A stretch of 64,000 nucleotides of DNA from Marinihelvus sp942491555 (lineage in GTDB: Bacteria > Pseudomonadota > Gammaproteobacteria > Xanthomonadales > SZUA-36), in contig CALOBN010000001.1 of NCBI GenBank assembly GCA_942491555.1, positions 233,553-297,552 on the forward strand. The letters are read 5' to 3'. This document shows, piece by piece, positions 52,122 to 60,287 of the stretch. The position numbers and the translations under genes were made by a program. The notes below the pieces were generated by a model, which made no database searches, was not told the DNA's origin, and saw only the letters and a program-made list of their open reading frames with translations. Positions within the stretch are counted from its first letter, which is position 1; the number at the start of each line of letters is the position of its first letter.

Positions 52122-52331
52122 GATGAAGCCCTCCGATGTCTCTGGCCTGAGTATGCGCCCGGAAGACAGGTGGTTGTTTGATGTCGGTCAACCACAGCGC
52201 AACAGGGTTAGGTAAATTGATACCGTCTTATTGGCACCTGCCGGGATCAGGGGAGCGTGCGAAGGCTGCGCAGAAGGGTAAAAATAGATGGGAATAAAGA
52301 CCAGAGCTGTTACGTATACACAGTAAGCCCG

Positions 52332-52841
52332 ATGGACAATCGAGACATGCAGCAAGATCCGGCCCTCATGACACAACTTGCACAGCTGGGAAATGGCGCC
52401 CATGCCTTCGCGATGCGCTTTTTGGGCAGCAGCGCGGATGCCGCGGATGCGGTGCATGATGCGTTTACCACCGCATTGCGCAAGCCGGATGCATTTGACC
52501 CAGGCAAGGGCAGTCTCAGGGCATGGTTTCTGGGCATCGTCCGGTTCCGCTGCCTGGACATGTTGCGCCAGCGGCGTGTGGCGGATGGTGACGTGGACAG
52601 CCTGGCAGGTGAGGCGCCAGGGCCGGCTGAACTGGCAGAGCGCTCCGAGGATGAGACACGACTTCAGCGGGCCCTGAACAGCCTGCGCAGAGAGCAGCAG
52701 GAGATGATTATTCTGCGTGATTTTATGGATTTGACTTACATCGAGATAGCGCAAACGCTGGAACTGCCAGCCGGCACCGTCATGTCACGCCTGCATCGCG
52801 CGCGGCTGGCATTGAAAGAGGCATTTGAAAGCAATGAATGA
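52332..52841 (+). CDS. ECF RNA polymerase sigma factor
   Basis: 169 residues from ATG 52332; the frame opens earlier at 52257 but without family similarity. Region 2 holds AHAFAMRFLGSSADAADAVHDAFTTAL and LRAWFLGIVRFRCLDMLRQRR. Region 4 holds LNSLRREQQEMIILRDFMDLTYIEIAQTLELPAGTVMSRLHRARLALKE. It overlaps the zinc anti-sigma gene by 8 bp. GGGAAT (52290-52295) and CGTATA (52313-52318), 17 bases apart, could be an ECF-type autoregulated promoter, but the match is weak. Confidence 0.88.
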   Translation: MDNRDMQQDPALMTQLAQLGNGAHAFAMRFLGSSADAADAVHDAFTTALRKPDAFDPGKGSLRAWFLGIVRFRCLDMLRQRRVADGDVDSLAGEAPGPAELAERSEDETRLQRALNSLRREQQEMIILRDFMDLTYIEIAQTLELPAGTVMSRLHRARLALKEAFESNE

Positions 52842-53328
52842 GGACACGGAACGTTTCCATAACAGCCCGCCTGCTGATTCGCACAAGGATTCCGGGGCGG
52901 GCGCTCATGTTGGGGAGAAGCTGTCGGGTTATATCGACGGCGAACTGACTCAGCAGCAACGCCAGCAGGTAGAGGTGCATTGCGCACACTGTGCGCAATG
53001 CCACAAGGATTTACAGGACCTCCGGGATCTGAGGATACGCATCGCGGGGGCGGCACTCAGCCCGATTGGCACAGATCAGTGGAGAGAGGATATGAATGAT
53101 TCGTCGGTTGAGACCAGCCGCAATGTGGGCTGGGTTTTGTTTATTCTGGGTACGGTTGCCCTCGGCCTGGTGCTGGTTTTTGGTGTGCTGCTGGATGATG
53201 GTATTGCCCTGGGAATAAAAGTCATCCTGTTCGCAATTTATGGGGGTTTGGCGGCGCTGCTCTATTCCGTGCTTCGTCAGCGGCTGATCGAGCGTAAAAC
53301 AGACAAATACAAAGATGTGGAGATCTGA
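52834..53328 (+). CDS. Zinc anti-sigma factor with two membrane helices
   Basis: 164 residues. The N-terminal zinc anti-sigma domain carries LSGYIDGELTQQQRQQVEVH with His49-x3-Cys53-x2-Cys56 (zf-HC2). Two membrane helices follow, about 98-120 and 125-146, so it is an inner-membrane protein with the sigma-binding part in the cytosol. It overlaps the ECF sigma gene by 8 bp, the standard coupling of sigma and anti-sigma. The zinc cluster suggests a redox or envelope signal, but that is inference. YbjQ follows 2 bp later. Confidence 0.85.
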   Translation: MNEDTERFHNSPPADSHKDSGAGAHVGEKLSGYIDGELTQQQRQQVEVHCAHCAQCHKDLQDLRDLRIRIAGAALSPIGTDQWREDMNDSSVETSRNVGWVLFILGTVALGLVLVFGVLLDDGIALGIKVILFAIYGGLAALLYSVLRQRLIERKTDKYKDVEI

Positions 53329-53330
53329 TC

Positions 53331-53657
53331 ATGATGATTGTGACTAGCGAGACAATTACGGGCTACCGGATTACCAGGACCCTGGGGCTGGTACGTGGAA
53401 ATACGGTCCGCGCCCGCCACGTTGGCAGGGACATAATGGCCAGCCTGCGCAATATCGTCGGTGGCGAGATTCATGAATATGCCAAGCTGATCGCCGAGAG
53501 CCGCGAGCAGGCGCTGGACAGAATGGCAACCGAAGCGCAATCACTCGGCGCCAATGCGGTCATAGCCACGCGTCTGACGACATCGGTGATTGCCGGAGGT
53601 GCGGCTGAATTGCTGGCGGTGGGCACCGCTGTGCGGATAGAGCCGGTGGTTAGCTGA
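53331..53657 (+). CDS. YbjQ family protein (UPF0145)
   Basis: 108 residues, cytosolic. YbjQ signatures are ETITGYRITRTLGLVRGNTVRARH, ARHVGRDIMASLRNIVGGEIHEYAKLIAESREQALDRM, GANAVIATRLTTSVI and VGTAVRIEPV. The family forms oligomeric barrels and is of unknown function, sometimes described as heavy-metal-binding. It begins 2 bp after the anti-sigma gene, suggesting that it is part of the sigma operon. Confidence 0.88.
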   Translation: MMIVTSETITGYRITRTLGLVRGNTVRARHVGRDIMASLRNIVGGEIHEYAKLIAESREQALDRMATEAQSLGANAVIATRLTTSVIAGGAAELLAVGTAVRIEPVVS

Positions 53658-53667
53658 AGCCGGCTGA

Positions 53668-55902
53668 ATGAACACCTCCCGCAGCACTCTGCCACAGCTT
53701 CATACCGATGTCCGGGAAGCAGCCCGCGCCATATTTGATGAGCTCGATGGTCATGTAGTGATGGGCTTGCCACTGGGCCTTGGCAAGCCGGTTCACTTTG
53801 CTAACGCCCTGTATCAGCTGGCGGCTGAGGACCCGCAGGTTCACCTGGAAATTTTCACCGCGCTAACCTTGCAGCCCCCGTCGCCGGGCAGTGGTCTGGG
53901 CGCGAAGTTTCTTGGCCCCTTGCTGGATCGCCTGTTTGACGGGGTGCCCACACTGGATTACGAACATGATCGGCGGCGAGGCCAATTGCCCCCCAATGTG
54001 CGGGTGAGTGAGTTTTATTTCGCGCCGGGCAGCCAGTTGGGCGTCGGCAATGCACAGCGCGAATATGTCTCGGCAAATTACACCCACGTTGCCCGGGACC
54101 TGCTGGCGCGGGGTATAAACCTGCTCGCTACCCTGGTGGCGGTCGATGAATCCGGGCCGGAAACCCGTTACAGCCTGTCATGCAATCCTGATCTGACCCT
54201 GGACCTGGCCTCGGCGCGTGATACGGGCCGTAACTTACTTGTCGTGGGACAGGTAAACCAGGCGTTGCCCTTCATGCCCAACGATGCGGAAACAGGCGCG
54301 GCGTTTTTTGATTACATTCTGCGCAATGAAACGCTCGAGCATCCATTGTTTCCCGTCCTTAACCGTCCCGTCTCGCTGGGTGACTATGCCACCGGCTTAC
54401 ACGTCTCCAGCCTGGTTCCCGACGGCGGGACCCTGCAGATTGGCATTGGTGCACTAGGCGATGCCGTGGTCAACGCGCTGGTTCAGCGCCAACATCACAA
54501 CGATTCATACAAAGCATTGCTTGATGAACTCATTGATACCGGGCGCCTTGCTTTGCGGCCGCGCGAGGTGGTCGAGAACGAGACGTTCGAGCGTGGCCTG
54601 TACGGGGCCAGCGAAATGCTGGTCCACAGTTTCGCGGGGCTGCGTGATGCGGGCATTCTAAAGCGCCAGGTATTTCCTCATTTGGGTATCCAGCGGGCGG
54701 TGGATGCAAACGCGGGTGATCACCGGGTCAGTGTTGCCTTGTTGCAGGCCATGATCTCTGCGCAGACGGTCAGCGTGCCACTGGGCCCTGAAGATCTGGA
54801 TTTATTGAAACGCTTTGCCGGTCTCGATGGCCAGGCACAGTGGACGGCCGGTGAAATTATTCTCGGTGACGGGACAACTCTGCCAAGCGACCTGCGCGAT
54901 GAAGCGGCCCTGGCGGCCTGGTGTGAGGCTCTGGGCGGCCCGGACCAGCGATCGCTCAGCGGTGGTTACTTTCTCGAGGCAGGATTCTTTTTGGGGCCCA
55001 ATGGCTTGTATCGCTGGCTGAATGGCTTGAGTGAGGAGGATCGTGCCGGCATCAACATGACCGGCGTCAGCAACGTCAACCAGCTGTATGGCGATGAGTC
55101 GTTGCGCCGTCTGCAGCGGCGCAAAGCACGCTTTATCAACGAGGCGATGATGGTGACCCTGACCGGCGCGGTGGTATCAGATGCTCTGGCCGATGCCCAG
55201 GTGATCAGCGGAGTAGGGGGGCAGTTTAATTTTGTCGCCATGGCGCACGAACTGGACGATGCCCGGGCGATTATCATGCTGCCGGCAACCCGGCAAAGTG
55301 CCGGGGTAACCACATCAAACATTGTCTGGAACTACGCCCACACCACGATCCCACGGCATCTGCGGGACATTGTAGTCACTGAATATGGTGCCGCTGATCT
55401 GCGCGGTTTAAGTGACCGGGACGTGATTGTTGCCCTGCTTGGAATCGCCGACAGCCGGTTTCAGCCCGCATTGCTGATTGCTGCCAAGGCCGCGGGAAAA
55501 ATTGAAGAACACTATGAAATACCTCTGGAGTTGCGCAACAACTATCCGGAACGCATTGAGCAGATATTGCTGAACACAGGCGAAGCGTCCTGGTTCCCCC
55601 ACTTTCCATGGGGCTCAGACATGACTGACGAAGAGGCTGCGCTGGCCCCTGCACTGGGGTACCTGAAGCAGCACGCGGGAGACTGGAAGGCCACGGCCTC
55701 GCTATTGTTAAAAGGGCTGCCAAGGGATGCGCGACAAAACCATGCGTCCAAATTGGACAGGATGGGCCTGGCGCGGCCCATCGGGCTGAAATCCCGACTG
55801 ATGCAACGTTTGCTGCTGATCGCACTGCAGGAGACCGGGCGGCATGGCCGGCCACTTAAACCGTTATCACCCAAATATGGCGATGGTCCTAGCCTTCCTT
55901 GA
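53668..55902 (+). CDS. Acetyl-CoA hydrolase/transferase family protein, long form
   Basis: 744 residues, longer than the usual ~500 for class I CoA-transferases of this type. The core carries DYATGLHVSSLVPDGGTLQIGIGALGDAV, NVNQLYGDESLRRLQRRKARFINEAMMVTLTGAVVSDAL, VISGVGGQFNFVAMAHEL and RDIVVTEYGAADLRGLSDRD, which are typical. A C-terminal extension of about 120 residues follows. It would hydrolyse acetyl-CoA or move CoA between acids. It starts 10 bp after YbjQ, and its 3' end overlaps a small convergent gene by 14 bp. Confidence 0.85.
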   Translation: MNTSRSTLPQLHTDVREAARAIFDELDGHVVMGLPLGLGKPVHFANALYQLAAEDPQVHLEIFTALTLQPPSPGSGLGAKFLGPLLDRLFDGVPTLDYEHDRRRGQLPPNVRVSEFYFAPGSQLGVGNAQREYVSANYTHVARDLLARGINLLATLVAVDESGPETRYSLSCNPDLTLDLASARDTGRNLLVVGQVNQALPFMPNDAETGAAFFDYILRNETLEHPLFPVLNRPVSLGDYATGLHVSSLVPDGGTLQIGIGALGDAVVNALVQRQHHNDSYKALLDELIDTGRLALRPREVVENETFERGLYGASEMLVHSFAGLRDAGILKRQVFPHLGIQRAVDANAGDHRVSVALLQAMISAQTVSVPLGPEDLDLLKRFAGLDGQAQWTAGEIILGDGTTLPSDLRDEAALAAWCEALGGPDQRSLSGGYFLEAGFFLGPNGLYRWLNGLSEEDRAGINMTGVSNVNQLYGDESLRRLQRRKARFINEAMMVTLTGAVVSDALADAQVISGVGGQFNFVAMAHELDDARAIIMLPATRQSAGVTTSNIVWNYAHTTIPRHLRDIVVTEYGAADLRGLSDRDVIVALLGIADSRFQPALLIAAKAAGKIEEHYEIPLELRNNYPERIEQILLNTGEASWFPHFPWGSDMTDEEAALAPALGYLKQHAGDWKATASLLLKGLPRDARQNHASKLDRMGLARPIGLKSRLMQRLLLIALQETGRHGRPLKPLSPKYGDGPSLP

Positions 55903-56014
55903 CGGGTGGCTTGGGTGGTGGCTTGTAGTCACCAAGAACGGATTTGAGAGGGCATACCTTGACCATGGCGCACTTCTCGCAACTGGCCACCAGGGCAATC
56001 GGACACAATGTCAT
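55889..56014 (-). CDS. 41-residue four-cysteine protein
   Basis: ATG 56014 follows a strong AAAGGAGAACGTA ribosome site. The peptide begins MTLCPIALVASCEKC, continues with AMVKVCPLKSVLGDY and ends in a Pro/Lys-rich tail. Cysteines at 4, 12, 15 and 21 (C-x7-C-x2-C-x5-C, two of them as Cys-Pro) suggest a metal or iron-sulfur site. I believe similar short proteins occur in other gammaproteobacteria, but no function is known to me. It converges with, and overlaps by 14 bp, the CoA-transferase-like gene; the outer-membrane protein gene upstream is on the same strand. Confidence 0.7.
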   Translation of the reverse strand: MTLCPIALVASCEKCAMVKVCPLKSVLGDYKPPPKPPVKEG

Positions 56015-56128
56015 TACGTTCTCCTTTAACGGCTTTGCCGCGAGCCAGCATGGCTTGCTGCTACAAGCATAAGCCCAATCCCCGGGTGGAGCCAGAGTTT
56101 GACGATCCTTGTTGAGGGTATGCCTGAA

Positions 56129-56971
56129 CTACCAGGAGGCTGTAAGGTGCAGGAAGGGTCCTGATCGCTCAAGTTCGGCCGAGCCATCCCAGGTGCTTGA
56201 ATCAACATCCACATCAAGATCGAAATAGTAGTAATCCAGCCCGATGGCGAAGTGGCGGGTGGCCTGAAAGCTCACCCCGGCGGCCGCATTCACAAGGCTT
56301 CCTGAATACTCATCAATATTGGCACTGAACCAGTCCAGGCGGAGGTGGCCGCCCCAACGTTGGTTCCATGCGTAGTAATACCAGGCGCCAATATTGGGCA
56401 GTGGTGCTGCGGCTGAGACCTCTTCGCGGCGTTCACCGGTTGATTCGCCGTCAAGAATGAATTCCCCCTCCGTAAACGCACCAATCTCCATATAGTGCAG
56501 ACCCAGCCCTGCACCAAACTCATGCTTTTCACCTTCATGGAATTTGCGCCCGAAGAACGCACGGTAGACGTCGTTGTAGGTGCCCGCCGTCACGCTGGAT
56601 CCGGCCTCCAGGGTAAAATCACCCCAGCTCACATCCTGTTCAAGTACGGCGGTGGAGGAAAGGTCCTGGTCAAAGTACTGCAGGGCAAAGTACCACTTCT
56701 CACTAAAGCGCCAGTTGAAGGTCCCGGACAGGCGGGACTGGTCGTCACTCAGCCCAAAATCATTATTAAAATCGATATCTGAACCATCAACATCAGCGTT
56801 GCCGTTAATGGCCAGGGTGCTGTCTACATCGGCAAAAAATGTACCCAAAGACAGCCTGAAGCGGTCCTCCAGCAGCGGGTTGCGCTCCCAATCGGCGGCC
56901 TGTACCGTGGTGGCGTTTAGGCACACGAGGGCTGCTGATATCAGCAGGATGCGGGTTAATGGTTGTGTCAT
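56129..56971 (-). CDS. Outer-membrane beta-barrel protein
   Basis: 280 residues with a signal peptide cleaved after TTVQA (residue 25). Alternating aromatic strands follow (FRLSLGTFFADVDSTLAI; WYFALQYFDQDLS; FGAGLGLHYMEIGAF; FAIGLDYYYFDLDVDV), ending in a terminal aromatic (LTASW) as for outer-membrane insertion. It is OmpW-like in size and layout. The ligand is unknown. The gene stands alone. Confidence 0.82.
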   Translation of the reverse strand: MTQPLTRILLISAALVCLNATTVQAADWERNPLLEDRFRLSLGTFFADVDSTLAINGNADVDGSDIDFNNDFGLSDDQSRLSGTFNWRFSEKWYFALQYFDQDLSSTAVLEQDVSWGDFTLEAGSSVTAGTYNDVYRAFFGRKFHEGEKHEFGAGLGLHYMEIGAFTEGEFILDGESTGERREEVSAAAPLPNIGAWYYYAWNQRWGGHLRLDWFSANIDEYSGSLVNAAAGVSFQATRHFAIGLDYYYFDLDVDVDSSTWDGSAELERSGPFLHLTASW

Positions 56972-57076
56972 GAGAAGTGCCTTTTGAGGTACAGGTTGAT
57001 TGTGGGATTCTGCCTGGAGCGCATGTACCGCAATCGTACCTTCTTAGTGATAATTCAACCATGTCAAAAACCGCGT

Positions 57077-57768
57077 TTAAGGGTCCCCGGTAAAACGAAC
57101 CGCTGAGACGTCCGCCTTGAAGAAAGGAAAATATTCCCCGGTACCGAAATAATTACCGCCTTCAACCCGGGTTGGAAGCCGGTAGCCTGAAAATGTCCTG
57201 AACCCTGACAGGCAGCCACCAAACGGCTGCTCGCGAAAAGTCTTGTCCGCGTTGGCATTACTCCAGCGCTTGATCAACACCCGGGTAGGCTGGCCATCTT
57301 CGGCAACCGAGATATCCACTGCCTGCTGGAATGATCCAAAAGAGACAATCGCCCGGGCAGTGGACTGGTCAACAGGTTCCCAGTGCACGAACCGGCCTGG
57401 AAGCAGGCTTGCCGGGACCCAGAAGGCACTTTCTGCAACCATCCTTCCGAACGCAGAGCGGTGGTGATCGGCATTGCCACCGGCGCGAACAATCGGCAGC
57501 AGCCCCAGCAGCCGAATACGCGTCCACGACGCATCTGGCGTCAGCCCGTCAGAGCCGCGCCAGCCTCAATCGTATACTGAAAGTAGCGCCGGGCCGGTTC
57601 GGGAAGATCCCTGACGCTGTCCGGTTCAAAAACCGCCCGTGGCTCACCAGCCAGTGCGAAAAGCGCGCTGGCCGTTTGTTTATCGCAGGCAACATCGCGG
57701 GACCGCAGCCGTCCAAGTGCAATAAGACCAGCGACAGTAAGAATCATCAGTACGGAGAACCAGGTCAT
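57077..57768 (-). pseudogene. DUF6544-like membrane protein with internal deletion and frameshift
   Basis: The N-terminal part (57768-57541, 75 codons) starts with a membrane helix (WFSVLMILTVAGLIALG) and reaches RDLPEPARRYFQYTIEAGAALTG, then stops. In the next frame the C-terminal part begins immediately (TPDASWTRIRLLGLLPIVRAGGN..., HHRSAFGRMVAESAFWVPASLLPG) and runs to 57077. Both parts match consecutive regions of the DUF6544-type proteins I know, but roughly 50-70 residues between the ALTG-like and SWTRIRLLG-like segments are missing. A small deletion between CGTCAG repeats (57539-57544 and 57547-57552) fits. No function is known. Confidence 0.7.
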
Positions 57769-58043
57769 GATGTAAGACTAGCAAGTCATGATGGGAACAC
57801 TCTGGCGATGGTGAACCAGCGAACAAGTGGGGCGAACGGAATGTCCTGGCGCATGTAAAAGCAGGTCTAAATCTATCTCGATGCAAAAGAACCCGGCCGC
57901 GATAAAGCAGTGCTGCCGGTCAGGTTGAACCCCGGCAACAAGCCATTGGTCCCCGCTCCCGGTCAATTATTCGTATGATTGGTGTCCTGAATATGCGTTT
58001 TTCCTTCATCAGCACTGAAATCGACAAACACAGGGATTTGTGA
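57769..58043. other. Intergenic region with no recognised gene
   Basis: 275 bp between the pseudogene and the beta-helix gene. Only short open frames without family features are present on either strand, including a 62-codon minus frame at 57778-57966. No hairpin or promoter stands out. Confidence 0.5.
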
Positions 58044-59546
58044 ATGAAGATATTGTTTCGCTGGCATTGCATGCGGGCACTCGTGGCCCTGGCGGTTTTG
58101 ACATCGATGTTTGCGACGCCCGTCCTGGCCGAGACCTGGTTCGTGGCCACCAACGGCAGCGATAGCAACGGTGACGGCAGCAGCGACAACCCCTGGGCGA
58201 GCATTACCCATGCTGTGGACAATGCCGGTGACGGTGATGAGGTGATTGTCAGGCCCGGAACCTATAACGGGCGCCAGTCTTTACGCGCGCAGTTCACGGT
58301 GCCACTGCTGATCCGGTCCGAGATCCCCTACGCCGCGCGCCTGCGCCACGATGGCGGTGCGGCCCTGATTGTGTATACGGGCCGCAATATCCATGTGGAA
58401 GGGTTTGATATTGCGCATGCGCCGGACAACACCGGTGGGCTAGTGGTGCAGATCCAGGACCTGCTGGGCGATTTTAATGGCAGCAATAATGGCACGGATG
58501 CGGTGGTGTCGGGCATTGTGTTGCGCAACAACATCATTCATTCCAGTACCAACAACGATCTGCTCAAGATCAACAACGGGGCGGAACGCATACGCGTTGA
58601 AAACAACCTGTTTTTCAACCAGCAGGGCTCGGACGAGCATATTGATATCAACAGCGTCATTGATGTCGTGGTGGAGGACAATATTTTCCTGAATACGGCT
58701 GAGCGGCCGGATACGAGTTCATTCGTGGTTATCAAGGACTCTAACGCCAACAGCGACACGGTTCTGGGGTCGAGCCAGATTACGGTGCGCCGTAATGTGC
58801 TTCTTAGCTGGTATGGCAGCAGCGGGCAAGGCTTTGTGCGCGTGGGCGAGGACGGAACCCCCAATTTCGAAGCATTTGATGTGCTTATTGAGAATAACCT
58901 GATGCTGGGTAATTCTTCAGCATTGATGCGCGCTCCGCTGACCATCCAGGGCTCGCGGGATGTGGTGTTTCGGAATAACACGCTGTTGGGCGATATGCCG
59001 GCGCGCAGCTTTGCCGGCCGCCTTATCGCCGGGCCCAACAACCAACTCAACCAGGGGCTGATATTTGTAAATAACATCTATGCAGACCCTGGCGGCACCA
59101 TGGGCAGCGAGGCCTTCAGCGGCGTCGACCTTTTCGATTCGCCTCCTGACCAGACTGCCTCGGCGGTGCTCAACCAGAACCTGTACTTTAACGGTGGTAA
59201 CGCCATACCACTGGACGCCGGGCAGTTTCTGGACATTAACGACGACAACAATGCAGTTATTGCCGATCCGCAGCTGCCGGCGCTTGACGGCCTCGTTGCC
59301 CCGGTCTGGAATGGCAGCAGTTTTGCCGATGGTTCGCTGACTATTCGCGAGGCTTTTGAGCGCCTTGTGATGAGCTATGGTGTGGCGTCCATGGACAGCC
59401 CCATCAGCGATGCAGCTGATCCGGCTTCCAGCGCCAGCGAAGATATTCTGGGCCGCAGTCGCGGCGCTGCACCGGATCTGGGTGCGGTTGAGCTTGAGCC
59501 GCAGGATCAGGGCGTTTTTGCAGATGGTTTCGAGGCGCCGCGATAA
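58044..59546 (+). CDS. Secreted right-handed beta-helix protein
   Basis: 500 residues with a signal peptide (1-29, ending PVLA). The domain starts WFVATNGSDSNGDGSSDNPWASITHAVDNAGDGDEVIVRPGTY, a hallmark of pectate-lyase-like/DUF1565 proteins. Many NN-xx-I/V repeats follow (LRNNIIHS, RVENNLFFN, VEDNIFLN, IENNLMLGN, FRNNTLLG), the coils of a parallel beta-helix. It may bind or cleave polysaccharide, but no lyase catalytic motif is visible. The C-terminus ends FADGFEAPR, a short tag seen on other secreted proteins of related bacteria. Confidence 0.83.
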   Translation: MKILFRWHCMRALVALAVLTSMFATPVLAETWFVATNGSDSNGDGSSDNPWASITHAVDNAGDGDEVIVRPGTYNGRQSLRAQFTVPLLIRSEIPYAARLRHDGGAALIVYTGRNIHVEGFDIAHAPDNTGGLVVQIQDLLGDFNGSNNGTDAVVSGIVLRNNIIHSSTNNDLLKINNGAERIRVENNLFFNQQGSDEHIDINSVIDVVVEDNIFLNTAERPDTSSFVVIKDSNANSDTVLGSSQITVRRNVLLSWYGSSGQGFVRVGEDGTPNFEAFDVLIENNLMLGNSSALMRAPLTIQGSRDVVFRNNTLLGDMPARSFAGRLIAGPNNQLNQGLIFVNNIYADPGGTMGSEAFSGVDLFDSPPDQTASAVLNQNLYFNGGNAIPLDAGQFLDINDDNNAVIADPQLPALDGLVAPVWNGSSFADGSLTIREAFERLVMSYGVASMDSPISDAADPASSASEDILGRSRGAAPDLGAVELEPQDQGVFADGFEAPR

Positions 59547-59567
59547 TGATGGAATCTGATAAAGAAA

Positions 59568-60203
59568 CTACGCCCCGGCCCAGGGGCTGTTTTTGACCAT
59601 CACGGCCTGAAACAGGCGAAGTCCCAACAGCTTATCGAGCCAGGCGCACAGGGCGTCCAGGCCCGCGCTGTCGAACCATTGCCGATCAACCATCGCAAAC
59701 TGACGAATAAAGGGAAACAGTGCAACGTCGGCCAACTGCAGATGCGACCCAAGGAGCCAGGAGTTTTTCTGCAGGTTTTCGTCCAGGCGTTTCAGGAACG
59801 GCATCGCTTGCTCGCGATACCACTCGCACGTGTGCTCAGGATGGCGGTCAGCGTATTTGTACCGGTCCAGGTTGGCCTTGAACGGGCCGTCGTTGTGTTC
59901 GACTAAGTCGCTGTGTTCCGGCGAACCGGATGCCGTGAGCCAGTTGTCAGGATCTGAATGATCTTGCACGGAGGTGTCCAGGGCCCAGTGCATGATCGCC
60001 ATACTTTCATCGATCACGTGGCCTCCAGGCAGAACCAGAACCGGAACCGTGCCTTTTGCAGAGGCCTTCAGCATGGCTGCCGGCTTATTTCTTAGCTGAA
60101 CTTCACGCAACTCGACTGGAATGCGCGCATATGCCAGTGCCATCCGTGCTCGAATCGCGTACGGACAACGCCGGAATGAGTAAAGAATGGGGAGCTCTGA
60201 CAT
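59568..60203 (-). CDS. Glutathione S-transferase family protein
   Basis: 211 residues, cytosolic. The thioredoxin-like N-terminal domain has ILYSFRRCPYAIRARMALAYA, GTVPVLVLPGGHVIDESMAIMHWAL (the cis-proline and gamma-glutamyl-binding Glu-Ser). The helical C-terminal domain carries WLLGSHLQLADVALFPFIRQF, the conserved N-capping segment. The Cys-Pro-Tyr near residue 14 suggests a cysteine-type (omega-like) GST or glutathione-dependent reductase. The gene stands alone with a divergence of 21 bp from the beta-helix gene's end (convergent). Confidence 0.85.
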   Translation of the reverse strand: MSELPILYSFRRCPYAIRARMALAYARIPVELREVQLRNKPAAMLKASAKGTVPVLVLPGGHVIDESMAIMHWALDTSVQDHSDPDNWLTASGSPEHSDLVEHNDGPFKANLDRYKYADRHPEHTCEWYREQAMPFLKRLDENLQKNSWLLGSHLQLADVALFPFIRQFAMVDRQWFDSAGLDALCAWLDKLLGLRLFQAVMVKNSPWAGA

Positions 60204-60287
60204 GGTTAGAGTTTATCCGAAGCGCACGGGTTATTTACTGCTGCACGGCGCTTTCCCGTTCGCCTGACTGATCTCGTTTGTGCTTGG

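Noticed and set aside
57778..57966. 62-codon minus-strand frame between the pseudogene and beta-helix gene
   Set aside because: No ribosome site, no recognisable family and no conserved pattern; could be chance.
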